64,000 nucleotides of DNA from Lactiplantibacillus plantarum (GCF_014131735.1 NZ_CP039121.1:1860001-1924000); one strand, 5' to 3'. Shown: positions 27,269-41,183, counted from the first letter of the stretch. Translations and numbers: made by a program. Notes: generated from the sequence alone by a model not told the origin.

Positions 27269-30200
27269 CTAGAACAACGAGAGTTGGTTTTCATCTGGCA
27301 AATCACTTAACACACCATTTTCAGTCATAAAGTCGATCAAACTCTTCGACACTTTTCCACGCTTAGACAGGTCTTCCTTCGACAGGAACGGCTTGTCCGC
27401 TCGGGCAGCAACGATTTGCTTGGCAACGTTCAACCCTAACCCCGGAACTGCTCGGAACGGCGCAATCAACGTATCACCATCGATCAGCCAATCCGAAGCA
27501 TCAGATTTGTCAAGGTCGACCATGGAGAATTTAAAGCCCCGCTCCAACATTTCGTTGGCTAACTCTAAAACGGTCAGTAAGTTTTTCTCCTTGGCGCTAG
27601 CATCCATCCCTTTGTCAGTGATCGCCTTCATCGACGCTTTGACAGCATCTTTACCATGGGCCATCGCAACCAGGTCAAAATCGTCAGCACGGACTGAGAA
27701 ATAAGCCGTGTAATAAATCAACGGGAAGTACACTTTAAAGTAAGCCACCCGCAACGCCATTAAGATATAGGCTGCCGCATGGGCCCGCGGGAACATATAC
27801 TTGATCTTTAGACAAGATTCAATGTACCAGTCGGGAACGTTGGCATCCTTCATTGCTTGTTGCCATTCATCCGGGATCCCCCGACCCTTCCGCACGTGTT
27901 CCATAATTTGGAAAGACATATCAGATTCCATGCCGTAGTGAATCAAGTCGGTCATGATGTTATCACGACAACCAATAACTTCGGCCAGCGTAACCGTGCC
28001 ATCCTTGATCAATTCTTCAGCATTTCCTAACCACACGTCAGTCCCGTGTGAAAGTCCTGAAATCTGAAGTAATTCGTTAAACGTGGATGGGTGAGTCTCT
28101 TCGAGCATCCCACGGACAAACCGCGTCCCAAATTCTGGAATTCCCAGCGTCCCCGTTTTCGAGAAAATCTGGTCTTCTGTGACTCCTAAAACTTCAGGAC
28201 TGGAGAAAATCTTCATGACGTGCGGATCAACTGGTGGAATACTCTCAGGTTGGACACCCGACAAATCTTGTAACATCCGAATCATCGTCGGATCATCATG
28301 TCCCAGAATATCAATTTTCAAAATATTATCATGAATCGAATGGAAATCAAAGTGGGTCGTTTGCCAGGCCGCACTCTGATCATCAGCCGGATACTGGACG
28401 GGCGTGAAATCATAAATATCCATGTAATCCGGCACAACAATAATACCGGCCGGATGTTGCCCAGTCGTCCGTTTAACGCCAGTCGTTCCCTTTGCTAATC
28501 GGTCAACTTCCGCCGAACGAAGTGTTTGATTCGTATCCCGTTCATACGCCTTGACATAACCATAACCAGTCTTATCAGCGACCGTTCCAATTGTCCCGGC
28601 TCGGTACACATTTTTCTCACCGAACAAGACTTTGGTGTAATTATGGGCAATAGGTTGGTAGTCCCCAGAGAAGTTCAGATCAATATCCGGCACCTTGTTC
28701 CCATAAAATCCTAAGAACGTTTCGAAGGGAATGTTTTGCCCATCACGCACCATGTCAGTCCCACATTCAGGGCAATCCTTAGGTGGTAAATCATAGCCCG
28801 ATCCATACTCGTTATTCGTATAAAAGTGCGAGTACTGACAATTTGGACACCGATAATGCGGTGGCATCGGGTTCACTTCAGTAATCCCAGACAGCGTCGC
28901 TACGATACTCGAACCGACTGACCCCCGAGACCCAACCAAGTAACCATCTTTATTACTCTTAAACACTAGGCGTTGGGCAATTAAGTAAATGACCGAGAAC
29001 CCGTTACCGATGATACTCTTCAGCTCTTTATCCACCCGTTTTTGGACGATTTCTGGCAACGGATTACCGTACCACGCATGGGCACGGTCCATCGTCAGTT
29101 TTTCGATTTCCGCTTCGGCACCCTTCATCCGCGGAGTATACAACTTATCCTTGACCGGTCGCACGATTTCAAATTGGTCAGCAAGCGCGCGGGGCGTGTC
29201 AACCACGACCTCATGTGCCGTCTCCGTACCTAAGAAATCGAAATCTTTAAGCATCTCATCCGTTGAGCGAAAATGCACGTCTGGCCGTTCAGTCCGATTT
29301 AACGGGTTACCGGGCTGTGAATGAATCAAAATCTTACGATAAATCTTATCCTCAGGATTCAGATAATGCACATCCCCCGTAGCAGCAACCGGGATATTCA
29401 TCTCATGGCCTAGTTCCACCATGTTGCTGATAATTTCTTCCAAATGATCCGTATCAGCAATCAAACCACTCTCGATCAGCGCCGAATATGCCGGTTTCGG
29501 TTGTACTTCCAGGAAGTCATAGTAGCCGGCCTTTTGTCGGGCCTCTTCCTTCCCCTTTTGCATCATTGCAGTAAAGACTTCACCACTAGAACAAGCCGAA
29601 CCGACCAGGATGCCATCCCGATATTTGTTTAAAACACTGCGGGGTACACGGGGCACGCGGTAATAGTACTCAACATTCGACAAGGAAATAATTCGGAAGA
29701 GATTTTTCAACCCCGCTTGGGTTTGCGCATACAATGTCGCATGAAATGGCCGGGCATGGCGGTAAGCCGCATTTTCATTCATATGATCATTCAGCTGATC
29801 GTGGAATTGAACCTGATAACGGTCCTCCGCATCTTTCAAAAACAGGTGGTTCAAATGACCAGTCGTCTCAGCATCATAGATGGCGCGGTGATGGTGCTCC
29901 AAATTAACGTTGAATTTTTTGGCTAGGGTGTTTAAGCGGTACCCGCGTAAATTCGGATACAGCCACCGCGCCAGCGTCAACGTATCAATAATTGGATTTG
30001 TAATCGGCCCCATGTGATGCCGGGCATAGCCCGTATTCATAAAGCCAATATCAAAGGTGACGTTATGACCGACCACGATTGCATCACCATAAAATTCGCG
30101 GAAAAGTTTAAACACTTCTTCTTCCGATTTAGAGCCCCGCACCATATCATCGGTGATACTCGTCAAATTAGTGGTTGTTTCCGACAAGTGAAAACCAGGG

Positions 30201-31582
30201 TCAATAAATTCCTCAAACTGATCAACGACGTTCCCCTTGACCATCTTAACCGCTGACAATTCGATGACCCGGTCATAAATGGCGGACAACCCCGTTGTTT
30301 CAGTATCAAAAATAACGTAGGTGGACTCTTTCAAATCAACGTGGGCGTCATTATAAGCAATCGGCACCCCGTCATCAACCATGTTAGCTTCGACACCGTA
30401 TAAAATTTTGATATTATTTTTTTCACCAGCCGCAAACGCTTCTGGGAACGCCTGTGCCCCCGAATGATCCGTAATCGCAATCGCCGGATGGCCCCATTTA
30501 GCGGCTTGTTTGACATAATCACTGACACTGTTGGTTGCATCCATCTGACTCATATTAGAATGCAAGTGCAATTCAACCCGCTTCTCATCTGCCGGCGCCG
30601 TGTCTTGCCGACTGGCATGCGACGTTTCGTTAATATCATACGCATTGATCGTTAAATCGCGCATAAAACTATCTTCCTGCACAGAACCACGTACACGTAC
30701 CCACATTCCAGGCTTCAGTGCCGCGAATTGTGCCTCGTCATCAGCATTCCGTGAGAACTTCTTGACGACCATTGACGAACTATAGTCGGTCACCTTTAGA
30801 ATCAATAACTGCCGCTGGGAACGCAACGTCCGCACTTCCATATCGAAGACATAGCCTTCCACGACGACCGACCGTTCTTCTTCAGTAATTTGGACCATCT
30901 GTTTAGCCGGCTCTTGCGGGTTGATCTGCTTGCCTAATTGGACAGGACCATCAATTGGTGCTGGTGCATCCGCCTGCTTTTGCCGTTTCTCATTGGCCTT
31001 TTTGATAGCCGCTTCCGCTTTTTGAGCCAACGCTTGATCAGACTTCGCTTTTTGTTCATGAAATTCCTTGATCTTCGCCTGTGAAGCACTCTCATCAATC
31101 ATCGTGTGGACGGAGAACTTCGGGAAGCCCAAGCGATGATAGGTACTCTCAATCGGCCCTAATGCTTGGTTAGTTAGAAAATTTTGAATAACTTCATTTT
31201 CAGCCAACAAAATAACCCGACCATCTTCATAAGTCGGCACGTTGCTGTTACACAATGATTGGACCAGGGGCGACTTGATCCCACTGTGCTGAACGATCCA
31301 TTCCCAGTATTCAGCTAGTTCACGACCATTGACCTCGGTATCATCAGTCACGATCGTAAAGGTCACGCGTGCAATTTCTTTAAAGGCGATTTGGAGTTTG
31401 TTTTGAAAAGTCATAAATTGTGTATAAGGTAAAACATGTTGGAAATGCAAATGAAATTCCCAAACCTTGGAAGCTTGATGAACGGTCAATTTATCGATCG
31501 CTGCTTCTGTAAATTCAGGACCCGTTGGCATTTCAATTTGTTCGAGTAACTTCTCGAACATTTCTTGTTGGTTTAAACTCAC
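27269..31582 (-). CDS. polC: DNA polymerase III subunit alpha, PolC type
   Basis: 1437-residue replicative polymerase of low-GC Gram-positives. Domains in order: N-terminal domain, OB fold (about 235-320), PHP domain ([18 protein letters not shown]), an inserted DEDDh 3'-5' proofreading exonuclease ([12 protein letters not shown] near residue 425), the second PHP half, a zinc-binding segment (CPNCQYSHF...CPECGTD), the polymerase core ([12 protein letters not shown] carries catalytic Asp residues) and C-terminal helix-hairpin-helix. Start ATG follows AGGAGG. Last gene after proS in a long run of core genes but separated from it by about 490 bases. Confidence 0.98.
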
Positions 31583-31650
31583 CAGTGGTCCTCCTTTTGT
31601 TGATTACAATCAGTTAGTAAGACACGCACCGTACTTGTTAATTTGCGCTT

Positions 31651-31685
31651 GCATATATATTAAAGCAAATCCAATCTTAAAATCA
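31651..31685 (-). promoter_or_regulatory. Possible polC promoter
   Basis: On the minus strand, TTGATT followed after about 17 bases by TTAATA/TATATA. It is AT-rich and of limited specificity. The rest of the 31,583-32,075 gap shows no gene that I can recognise. Confidence 0.35.
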
Positions 31686-31977
31686 AAAGCTGCTAACCGT
31701 GACCCACTAGAAACAGAATCCCGTTTCAACGATGACTTAGTCGCTAACAACTAACCCAACGCCAAGCAAGACTTTTAATATTAACTAGAACCCCAATTAA
31801 GTGCTCAGGGCCGCGGTCCACAGTTGGCACTACTTTGTCAGTTTGCTTAACCGAGACCGTGATGCCTCGGCGATTAACGGCATCTGAAATAATCTTCAGT
31901 GAACGCACAAATCGTTCACTTGAAACGTTACTATTTTATCACAGTCTGACCGTTGAGCCACGTGATTAATCGGCAAA

Positions 31978-32015
31978 CAAAAATCACCCAGTCAACGGAA
32001 TCTAACCAGGTGATT
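31978..32015 (-). terminator. Terminator downstream of proS
   Basis: Hairpin AATCACC/GGTGATT with a long loop and a T-run on the minus strand, about 60 bases after the proS stop codon. Confidence 0.6.
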
Positions 32016-32075
32016 GTTGTTGGCGACTATCAACGGGTAGTTGCCATATTTTTATTAACTTAGTTTTGCAGCATT

Positions 32076-33785
<1,710 letters not shown>

Positions 33786-33824
33786 CTACAAATCTTCTCC
33801 TTATTGTTCCAAATTAAATATCAC

Positions 33825-35102
33825 TTAGAAGAAATATCGCTGAATATCATTCCAAGTTACTAGAATCATTAATAACATCAGGAGGCCAAAACCAATCAAG
33901 GTAATGACACTTTCCGTTTCCACCCGTAGTGGTTTACCCCGAATGCCTTCAACAATGTTTAATAATAGTTTACCACCATCAAGTGCTGGAATCGGTAATA
34001 AATTAACAATTCCAAGGTTGATCGACAGCACGGCGAGCAAATATATCACCGTGCGCACCCCGGACTTAGCGGCTTGCGAGGTCGTGGCAAAGATTGCCAC
34101 CGGCCCACCTAAATCGTTCAAACTGAACCCGTGAGTGACCATCCGACCAAGCACTTGAAAAATTTGTTTGGTAATTCCCCACGAACCAGTAAAGCCGTAT
34201 GCTAACTTGGCCCCCAGGCTCGTGTCGGTCTTAGTCGCCCATTGGACCCCGATTTGACCGATTCGATTACCAGAGACCGTCTTGGCAGCAGGGGTAACCG
34301 CAATTTTTTTAGTCTGACCGGCCCGGTTGATGGTCAAAGTCAACCGTTGCTTCGGGCTGTCTTGAATCAACAGCGAAATCGATTGGGCACTCGTCATTTT
34401 TTTACCGTTAACCGCCACGATTTGATCGCCCTTTTGAATACCGGCCGTACGGGCAACTGAGTCTGCTGTCGTCGCCGCTACGTGGGTCGTTGTACTCGTA
34501 ACACCACCCTGCATAAAGGCAAGAATTGCAAATGTAATGATGGCCAAAATGAAGTTATTCATCGGTCCGGCAAAATTCGTCAACATTCGTTGCCATAACT
34601 TGGCCGATTGAAATTGGACGTCGACCGGTGCAATTTGAACTTCGGTACCATCGCTTTCAACGATCGTAGCGTCATGATCGACGGCGTAGTGTTTAACTTC
34701 ACTTTCATCCCCGTTCTCATAACCTTCGATCCAGAGTTCTTTTTCGAGATCAGTCGCCGTCACTGACAGTGGAATTCCATTGAACAACGTTGTCTTCTTA
34801 CTAGCATTGATTGAATGAACAATCCCATCCGGACCAATTTGCAAACTAACTGGCGTTCCGGGCTTGAGTTCTTCATCTTCATCATCGGCCACCCCGGCCA
34901 TCCGTACGTAACCACCGATTGGCAGAAACCGTAACGTATAAGTTGTTGCATTACGACGAAACGCGACCGCCTTGGGCCCCATCCCGACAGAAAATTCACG
35001 CACTAGAATCCCAGCCTTTTTGGCAAAGTAAAAGTGCCCAAATTCATGGACGATGACCAAGATTCCGAAAACGATAATGAACGTAATAATTGTAACGATC
35101 AA
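33825..35102 (-). CDS. rseP: Site-2 intramembrane metalloprotease RseP/Eep
   Basis: 425 residues. Zinc-binding HExxH is in the first membrane segment (VIVHEFGHFYFAKKAG); a PDZ domain lies near residues 200-290 (IQKGDQIVAVNGKKM); the third conserved element NLLPIPALDGGKLL is near residue 365. It cleaves membrane-embedded substrates such as signal peptide remnants and anti-sigma factors. It sits downstream of cdsA, the usual order. Confidence 0.95.
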   Translation of the reverse strand: MIVTIITFIIVFGILVIVHEFGHFYFAKKAGILVREFSVGMGPKAVAFRRNATTYTLRFLPIGGYVRMAGVADDEDEELKPGTPVSLQIGPDGIVHSINASKKTTLFNGIPLSVTATDLEKELWIEGYENGDESEVKHYAVDHDATIVESDGTEVQIAPVDVQFQSAKLWQRMLTNFAGPMNNFILAIITFAILAFMQGGVTSTTTHVAATTADSVARTAGIQKGDQIVAVNGKKMTSAQSISLLIQDSPKQRLTLTINRAGQTKKIAVTPAAKTVSGNRIGQIGVQWATKTDTSLGAKLAYGFTGSWGITKQIFQVLGRMVTHGFSLNDLGGPVAIFATTSQAAKSGVRTVIYLLAVLSINLGIVNLLPIPALDGGKLLLNIVEGIRGKPLRVETESVITLIGFGLLMLLMILVTWNDIQRYFF

Positions 35103-35139
35103 TTAAGCGCTCCTTTCTCCCGCGTTTCGGGTACTCAGC

Positions 35140-35925
35140 TTAAAAGAGGCCGAATAAATGTGCAATTGGAAAAACTAATAACATACTATCAAATCGATCT
35201 AGGATACCGCCATGTCCCGGCAAGATCTTACCAGAATCCTTAACACCATAGTAACGCTTCAACGCGGATTCTACTAAATCGCCAAACTGGCCAACTACTG
35301 ATAAGACTAAAGTAATCAGTACCATACTGATGACGCTAGCATAGCCGACGTGAAACCCAATTGCAAAGGCACTGGCAACGATCACACCAATCACGCTACC
35401 CCCAATACAACCTTCCCATGTTTTATTGGGGCTGATCGGTGTGACTTTATGCCGACCCAGTTTGCGTCCGACCATGTAAGCCCCACTATCTGTCAGCCAG
35501 ACAATGAACATCAGGAAGAGTAACATGTAAACACTGACACCCCGCGCAGCCGTGAAGTAGTTGAAGCCCATCCCGATGTACAGGACGCCTAACGTCAACA
35601 TTCCGGCATCATCAAATGAAAAGCGATTCCGCGACCACACAGTGTGTAACAGTAGCAAGATAACTAAGAAGTAAACCACGTACTCCTTGTTTAATTGGTC
35701 TGGTAAGCCATTGAACCAGTTATTCGGTGCAATTTGAATCATAACTGCAAGCATGCTTACGATTGCTTCAAATGAAATCAATAATTTTTTACGCATCACG
35801 AGTAACTCGCTCATCGCAACGGCCCCTAACAACATGGCCACAATATCTAAGGTTACCCCGCCCACAAAAATGACTGGGATAAATAAAATTAACGCAACGA
35901 CAGCCGTAATGACTCGTTGTCTCAT
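35140..35925 (-). CDS. cdsA: Phosphatidate cytidylyltransferase
   Basis: 261-residue polytopic membrane enzyme making CDP-diacylglycerol from phosphatidate and CTP. The CdsA signature region DSGAYMVGRKLGRHKV...PNKTWEGCIGG is near residues 145-180 and the C-terminal SALKRYYGVKDSGKILPGHGGILDRFDS is typical. Between uppS and rseP. Confidence 0.96.
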   Translation of the reverse strand: MRQRVITAVVALILFIPVIFVGGVTLDIVAMLLGAVAMSELLVMRKKLLISFEAIVSMLAVMIQIAPNNWFNGLPDQLNKEYVVYFLVILLLLHTVWSRNRFSFDDAGMLTLGVLYIGMGFNYFTAARGVSVYMLLFLMFIVWLTDSGAYMVGRKLGRHKVTPISPNKTWEGCIGGSVIGVIVASAFAIGFHVGYASVISMVLITLVLSVVGQFGDLVESALKRYYGVKDSGKILPGHGGILDRFDSMLLVFPIAHLFGLF

Positions 35926-35940
35926 ACCAAAAACTCCCTT

Positions 35941-36720
35941 TTATTTATGATCCGACAACCCACCAAAGCGCCGATCACGGCTCTGAAAATCCGCGATACA
36001 GGCTTGAAGGGTCGCCGCTGTGAAATCCGGCCACTTCACATCAGTAAAGACCAGTTCACTGTAGGCAATCTGCCACATTAAGAAATTTGAAATGCGTTCT
36101 TCACCACTCGTGCGAATCAGCAAATCTGGATCATTGTATGGCGCAAGTGGTGCCGTCATCAGTGCTGCGTCGATGGTTGCATCATCGATATCACCAACCG
36201 CTAATTGACCATCTTGCACTTGCTGGGCAATTTTTTGCACCCCGGTCACGATTTCGGCCCGTGAACCATAGTTGAGAGCAAAGTTCAGCACCATCCCATC
36301 ACAATCTTTGGTATCTGCAATCGCATTTTGGACTGCTTTTTGCGTTGCTTCTGGCAAGTGATCAACGTAGCCCATGACTTGCACCCGCACATTATTTTTT
36401 ATCAAGTCCGGTACGAAAGTATCAAAGAAACTCACTGGCAGTTGCATGAGGTAATTAACCTCATCAGTTGGCCGCTTCCAATTTTCAGTTGAAAACGCGT
36501 AAAGCGTCAGGACTTTAACGCCCAAATCACTTGCGGCAATCGTAATCTTTTTGACCGTGTTCATACCTTCCTTATGGCCAGCAACTCGTGGTAAATGCCG
36601 TGCTTTGGCCCAACGCCCATTGCCATCCATAATAATGGCGACATGGGCTGGAATACGTTCAGGATCCAATTGCACGTCGGTGTTATCTGCAGGATCATTC
36701 TTATTAAAAAAAGCGAACAA
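35941..36720 (-). CDS. uppS: Undecaprenyl diphosphate synthase (isoprenyl transferase)
   Basis: 259 residues; cis-prenyltransferase making the C55 lipid carrier for wall polymers. Catalytic motif VAIIMDGNGRWAKAR with the essential Asp, then LTLYAFSTENWKRP and the C-terminal DLLIRTSGEERISNFLMWQ. The start is a TTG at 36720, six bases after GGAGG; no other start fits the conserved N-terminus. Confidence 0.96.
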   Translation of the reverse strand: MFAFFNKNDPADNTDVQLDPERIPAHVAIIMDGNGRWAKARHLPRVAGHKEGMNTVKKITIAASDLGVKVLTLYAFSTENWKRPTDEVNYLMQLPVSFFDTFVPDLIKNNVRVQVMGYVDHLPEATQKAVQNAIADTKDCDGMVLNFALNYGSRAEIVTGVQKIAQQVQDGQLAVGDIDDATIDAALMTAPLAPYNDPDLLIRTSGEERISNFLMWQIAYSELVFTDVKWPDFTAATLQACIADFQSRDRRFGGLSDHK

Positions 36721-36746
36721 GGCGCACCTCCATAAAAATAGCTTAA

Positions 36747-36755
36747 CTATGCACT
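36747..36755 (-). promoter_or_regulatory. Possible uppS promoter (extended -10)
   Basis: TGGTAAAAT on the minus strand, between the frr terminator and uppS. A TTGACG lies upstream but at about 25 bases, too far for a standard spacer. Confidence 0.35.
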
Positions 36756-36793
36756 ATTTTACCAAAAAAAGCACTAATTAACTATTCGTCAAC

Positions 36794-36822
36794 AAAAAAA
36801 GGCTTGAATTTCTCCAAGCCTT
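36794..36822 (-). terminator. Terminator between frr and uppS
   Basis: Stem AAGGCTTG/CAAGCCTT with an 8-base loop and a run of seven Ts, about 20 bases after the frr stop codon. Confidence 0.8.
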
Positions 36823-36839
36823 AATAAATTGGTCGGTCA

Positions 36840-37403
36840 TTAACCTTCCAAAATTTCTTTTTCTTTGTCCGCAACGATCGCGTCGACGTCCTTACCCGCT
36901 TGATCCGTTAACTTTTGGGCTTGGTCTTCTAACTGATGTAACTGGTCGTCAGTGAATTGACCATCTTTATGGCCCTTCTTCAAGGCTTCCATTGCATCAC
37001 GACGCACGTTTCGAACGGCGACCTTGGCACGTTCACCTTCCGCCTTAACGTCCTTGGCAAGTTCTTTACGCCGTTCTTCCGTTAATTGCGGAATAACTAA
37101 CCGAATCGCAGAACCGTCGTTAGCTGGGCTAATACCGAGGTCTGACGCTAAAATAGCCTTTTCGATTTCTTTAAGGGCACTCTTATCAAATGGGGTCACC
37201 ATTAAGACCCGTGGTTCGGGTACTGTAATTGCCGCCATCTGATTAAGTGGTGTTTGCGCACCGTAATAATCTGCAGAAATCCGATTCAATAATGATGCGT
37301 TAGCCCGGCCAGCCCGAATATTACCGAGCTCGCGTTGTAAAGCGGCTTCCGCCTTCTTCATCCGTTCCTGTGCTTCTTTTAAAATTGGTTCTGTAATTGC
37401 CAT
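36840..37403 (-). CDS. frr: Ribosome recycling factor
   Basis: 187 residues from the ATG at 37403 ([19 protein letters not shown]), preceded by AGGGGGAAAT; an upstream in-frame extension runs back into pyrH and is discounted. RRF splits post-termination ribosomes with EF-G. The conserved [11 protein letters not shown] and [14 protein letters not shown] regions are present. It begins one base after the pyrH stop codon. Confidence 0.96.
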   Translation of the reverse strand: MAITEPILKEAQERMKKAEAALQRELGNIRAGRANASLLNRISADYYGAQTPLNQMAAITVPEPRVLMVTPFDKSALKEIEKAILASDLGISPANDGSAIRLVIPQLTEERRKELAKDVKAEGERAKVAVRNVRRDAMEALKKGHKDGQFTDDQLHQLEDQAQKLTDQAGKDVDAIVADKEKEILEG

Positions 37404-37404
37404 A

Positions 37405-38154
<750 letters not shown>

Positions 38155-38159
38155 CTATC

Positions 38160-38168
38160 ATTTTACCA
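38160..38168 (-). promoter_or_regulatory. Extended -10 promoter for pyrH-frr
   Basis: TGGTAAAAT on the minus strand (hexamer at 38160-38165), about 33 bases before the pyrH start. No clear -35 is visible at 17 bases. Confidence 0.45.
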
Positions 38169-38259
38169 TATATTTCAATAAGCGTTTGGTATCAGCCGTA
38201 ATCCGGCGCAAAAATTAACCGAATTCTCTTTTTAAAGCGGCTTCAACCCGTTACTTTAC

Positions 38260-38300
38260 AAAAAGGGACTACGCCGAAAATTGCTTTCCGTCGTAATCCC
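38260..38300 (-). terminator. Terminator downstream of tsf
   Basis: Hairpin GGGATTACG/CGTAGTCCC with further CGG/CCG-type pairs and a T-run on the minus strand, about 30 bases after the tsf stop codon. Confidence 0.75.
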
Positions 38301-38326
38301 CAATTAGCTAATCCCTTAGTCAGTAA

Positions 38327-39205
38327 TTAGTCTTTAATTTGGTTCATAACTTCATCGATGAAGTTATCAGCCTTCTTTTCGATTCCTTCGCCAACTTCAA
38401 AACGAATGAATGAGCTAACCTTGCCACCCTTTGATTCGACAAAGTGCGCAACAGTTTGATCAGAATCCTTAACGAATTCTTGGTCATCCAAGCTAATTTC
38501 TGAAAGCCACTTGTTTAAACGGCCTTCAACCATCTTTTCAACAATCTTTTCAGGTTTACCTTCATTCAAGGCTTCCTTAACAAGCACGTCTTTTTCATGA
38601 GCTAACCGGTCAGCAGGAACTTGTTCACGGTTAACATATTCAGGATTGATAGCAGCGACGTGCATGGCAACGTCCTTAGCAGTAGCACTGTCAGCACCGT
38701 CTAAGACAACTAAGGCTGCAATTTGGCCACCGTTGTGGATGTATGAACCAAAACTTTGGTCAGCACCCTTTTCAACAACTTGGAAACGACGAAGACTGAT
38801 CTTTTCACCAGTTACTTGCGTCGTTTCGATGACGTCATCTTTAACCGTCCCGTTAGCCGTCTTCAAAGCTAAGGCGTCGTCAACGGAAGCTGGTTCTTCT
38901 TCAGCGATCTCGTCGGCAACTTCAGTTACCAAGTTTTTGAACTTGTCAGTTGAAGCAACTGAATCAGTTTCACAGTTGATTTCAACAATGGCAGCTTTGT
39001 TGTCCTTGATTGCAACAGCAGCAATCCCTTCGGCAGCAACCCGGCCACTCTTCTTTTCGGCCTTAGCAACCCCTTTTTCACGTAAAACGTCAACGGCTTT
39101 TTCCATGTCGCCTTCAGTTTCAACTAACGCCTTTTTAGCGTCCATCATACCAACACCGGTTTTATCACGAAGTTCTTTAACTTGTGCTGCAGAAATCTTT
39201 GCCAT
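38327..39205 (-). CDS. tsf: Elongation factor Ts
   Basis: 292 residues; nucleotide exchange factor for EF-Tu. It starts [27 protein letters not shown], the EF-Ts UBA-like signature, and contains the core motif [11 protein letters not shown] near residue 75. It is second in the rpsB-tsf operon, with an intervening hairpin. Confidence 0.97.
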   Translation of the reverse strand: MAKISAAQVKELRDKTGVGMMDAKKALVETEGDMEKAVDVLREKGVAKAEKKSGRVAAEGIAAVAIKDNKAAIVEINCETDSVASTDKFKNLVTEVADEIAEEEPASVDDALALKTANGTVKDDVIETTQVTGEKISLRRFQVVEKGADQSFGSYIHNGGQIAALVVLDGADSATAKDVAMHVAAINPEYVNREQVPADRLAHEKDVLVKEALNEGKPEKIVEKMVEGRLNKWLSEISLDDQEFVKDSDQTVAHFVESKGGKVSSFIRFEVGEGIEKKADNFIDEVMNQIKD

Positions 39206-39238
39206 AGTTTACTCTCCTTTGAGTATCTTGATTTTAGA

Positions 39239-39292
39239 TAAAAAGCTGCCCGCAAAATCAGGCCGTAATGGTCCGCGATTTTTAGGCAGCCT
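39239..39292 (-). terminator. Partial terminator between rpsB and tsf
   Basis: Long hairpin with outer arms GGCTGCC/GGGCAGC and an inner AAAATCGC-type stem, followed by TTTTT on the minus strand. As tsf has no evident promoter of its own, this probably attenuates read-through to give more S2 than EF-Ts. Confidence 0.65.
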
Positions 39293-39307
39293 AATTATTT
39301 CAATTAA

Positions 39308-40111
39308 TTATTTGTCAGACTTGGCGTCGTTGTCGCCTTCAACAGCTTCAACGATGTCTTCCAATGAGTCAACGGACTTCTTAGCGTCCTTGTTGTCCTT
39401 GAAAGAATCTTCAGTAACATCTTCGTCTTCACCTTGACGACCTTCAATGACAGCATCAGCCATCTTAGAAGTGATCAAACGAACGGCACGGATTGCGTCA
39501 TCGTTTGAAGGAATAATAACGTCGATGTCATCTGGATCAGTGTTCGTATCAACCATCGCAACGATCGGAATGTTCAACTTTTGAGCTTCCTTAACGGCGA
39601 TTTGTTCCTTACGAGGATCAACGATGAAGATTACATCTGGAATCCGAGGCATGTCTTCGATACCGCCCAAGAACTTTTCAAGCTTGGCACGTTGCTTCAT
39701 TAATAATGAAACTTCCTTCTTAGGTAACCGTTCGAAGGTGCCATCAGCTTCCATCTTCTTCAAGTCTTTAAGACGCTTGATCCGTGTTTGGATAGTGTTC
39801 CAGTTAGTCAAAGTCCCACCTAACCAACGATGGTTAACGTAGTATTGACCTGCACGGGTTGCTTCTTCTTCGATTGAATCTTGGGCTTGTTTCTTAGTCC
39901 CAACAAACAAGATAACACCATCATCAGCCGCAGCATCCTTAACGAAGTTGTAAGCTGAGTCGATCATCTTGACCGTCTTTTGTAAGTCAATGATGTAGAT
40001 GCCGTTCCGTTCCGTAAAGATGTATGGTTTCATCTTTGGGTTCCAACGACGAGTTTGGTGACCGAAATGGACACCGGCTTCAAGCAATTGTTTCATAGAA
40101 ATAACAGCCAT
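39308..40111 (-). CDS. rpsB: 30S ribosomal protein S2
   Basis: 267 residues, starting [32 protein letters not shown]. The rRNA-binding core is typical; the C-terminal 40 residues form an acidic Asp/Glu/Lys-rich extension (about 228-267) common in lactobacilli. First gene of rpsB-tsf with a structured leader. Confidence 0.97.
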   Translation of the reverse strand: MAVISMKQLLEAGVHFGHQTRRWNPKMKPYIFTERNGIYIIDLQKTVKMIDSAYNFVKDAAADDGVILFVGTKKQAQDSIEEEATRAGQYYVNHRWLGGTLTNWNTIQTRIKRLKDLKKMEADGTFERLPKKEVSLLMKQRAKLEKFLGGIEDMPRIPDVIFIVDPRKEQIAVKEAQKLNIPIVAMVDTNTDPDDIDVIIPSNDDAIRAVRLITSKMADAVIEGRQGEDEDVTEDSFKDNKDAKKSVDSLEDIVEAVEGDNDAKSDK

Positions 40112-40160
40112 AATAAATGTGCCTCCAAAAAATTTGTTTTATTCCTCCCCACCGTTCAAC

Positions 40161-40196
40161 TAATCATGGCACTCTCCCGAGCACCGCCATGATTAT
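40161..40196 (-). promoter_or_regulatory. Hairpin in the rpsB leader
   Basis: Nine-bp stem AATCATGGC/GCCATGATT with a loop of about 15 bases, in the rpsB 5' untranslated region about 50 bases before the start. Structured rpsB leaders that bind S2 are known in bacteria; whether this hairpin is one is inference. Confidence 0.4.
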
Positions 40197-40278
40197 CGCA
40201 GTAGGTGTGAATTGGTTTTAACACCGAAAATTAGTATACCGAAAATTACTAGTGCTTGCAAGCAATTTCATCAAGAAT

Positions 40279-40306
40279 TTGTGAATTCCTGAAAGTGTGT
40301 TAAAAT
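40279..40306 (+). promoter_or_regulatory. Promoter of the HAD hydrolase gene
   Basis: -35 TTGTGA (40279-40284), 16-base spacer, -10 TAAAAT (40301-40306); the start codon is 30 bases downstream. Confidence 0.5.
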
Positions 40307-40335
40307 ACAATCTCGCATAGGGGGCTCACTTAATA

Positions 40336-41058
40336 ATGATAAAAGCCATCATTTTTGACCTTGACGATACGTTGTATGATCAAAAATCACCGTTCACTGC
40401 TGCCTTAACTAAAACTTTTAACCAGGCTTTGAGCAGCACTGAATTGGCACAAATTTTTAACCGGTTCCATGATTTTAATGACCGTACCTTTAACCAGGTC
40501 ACTGATACAACTATGACGCTGGAAGCGTGGCAAACCGCCCGTATTCGACACGCGTTAGCACCCAGCAAAGTCCACATCAGCACTGATCGGGCTATCCAAT
40601 TTGAAATGGCCTATCAGCAGGAACTAAATCAGATTTGCCTTTTCGATGGGCTGAGTGCGACGCTGACTAAACTCAGTCACGCTTTTAAAATTGGTATCAT
40701 TACCAATGGGCCAGCGCCGATTCAGCATCAAAAGTTACATCAATTACAAATTGAACATTTCGTGCATCCGGATAACATTTTTATCTCAGAAGAATTGGGT
40801 ATTGCTAAACCCGACCCATCGATCTTCACGACGTGGGCCCATCAGGTTGGCATCAAGGCCAACGAAGCCGTTTACGTTGGTGACAATGCAGCACTCGACA
40901 TGACCAGTGCCAAACACGCTGGGTGGCAAACTTTTTGGTTTAATCACCGGCGCAATGACCAGGTGACACCGAGCGTAATTCCTGATCAAATCATCCAGAG
41001 TCCAGCGGAACTAAATGAACTATTGCTAGCACTTCTTCAAGCCGCCAGCGCTTCATAG
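40336..41058 (+). CDS. HAD-superfamily hydrolase, subfamily IA (YjjG-like)
   Basis: 240 residues. Motif I is IIFDLDDTLYDQ with the nucleophile Asp; motif II is IITNGP; motif III/IV is KPDPSIF with YVGDNAALDMTSAKHAG. Helical cap between about residues 15 and 95. Probably a cytosolic phosphatase acting on nucleotides or sugar phosphates; the substrate cannot be set from the sequence. It stands alone on the plus strand, divergent from rpsB. Confidence 0.85.
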   Translation: MIKAIIFDLDDTLYDQKSPFTAALTKTFNQALSSTELAQIFNRFHDFNDRTFNQVTDTTMTLEAWQTARIRHALAPSKVHISTDRAIQFEMAYQQELNQICLFDGLSATLTKLSHAFKIGIITNGPAPIQHQKLHQLQIEHFVHPDNIFISEELGIAKPDPSIFTTWAHQVGIKANEAVYVGDNAALDMTSAKHAGWQTFWFNHRRNDQVTPSVIPDQIIQSPAELNELLLALLQAASAS

Positions 41059-41183
41059 ACGCATACTGGCGTTAAAGCTACGAGCAACTTATGCTGGTAA
41101 CAACCACGGTAAGTACGTGCTAGCAAGACCTTTACCTAGCAACACTTAATTGTGTTATCGCTAACAAAATCGCTCACTTGTGA

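Noticed and set aside
33786..33824. T-box before proS
   Set aside because: The gap to rseP is only about 40 bases, too short for a T-box.
38646..39437. 263-codon plus-strand open frame opposite tsf and rpsB
   Set aside because: It is the antisense shadow of two certain genes, with Ser/Ala/Thr-rich composition and no start signals.
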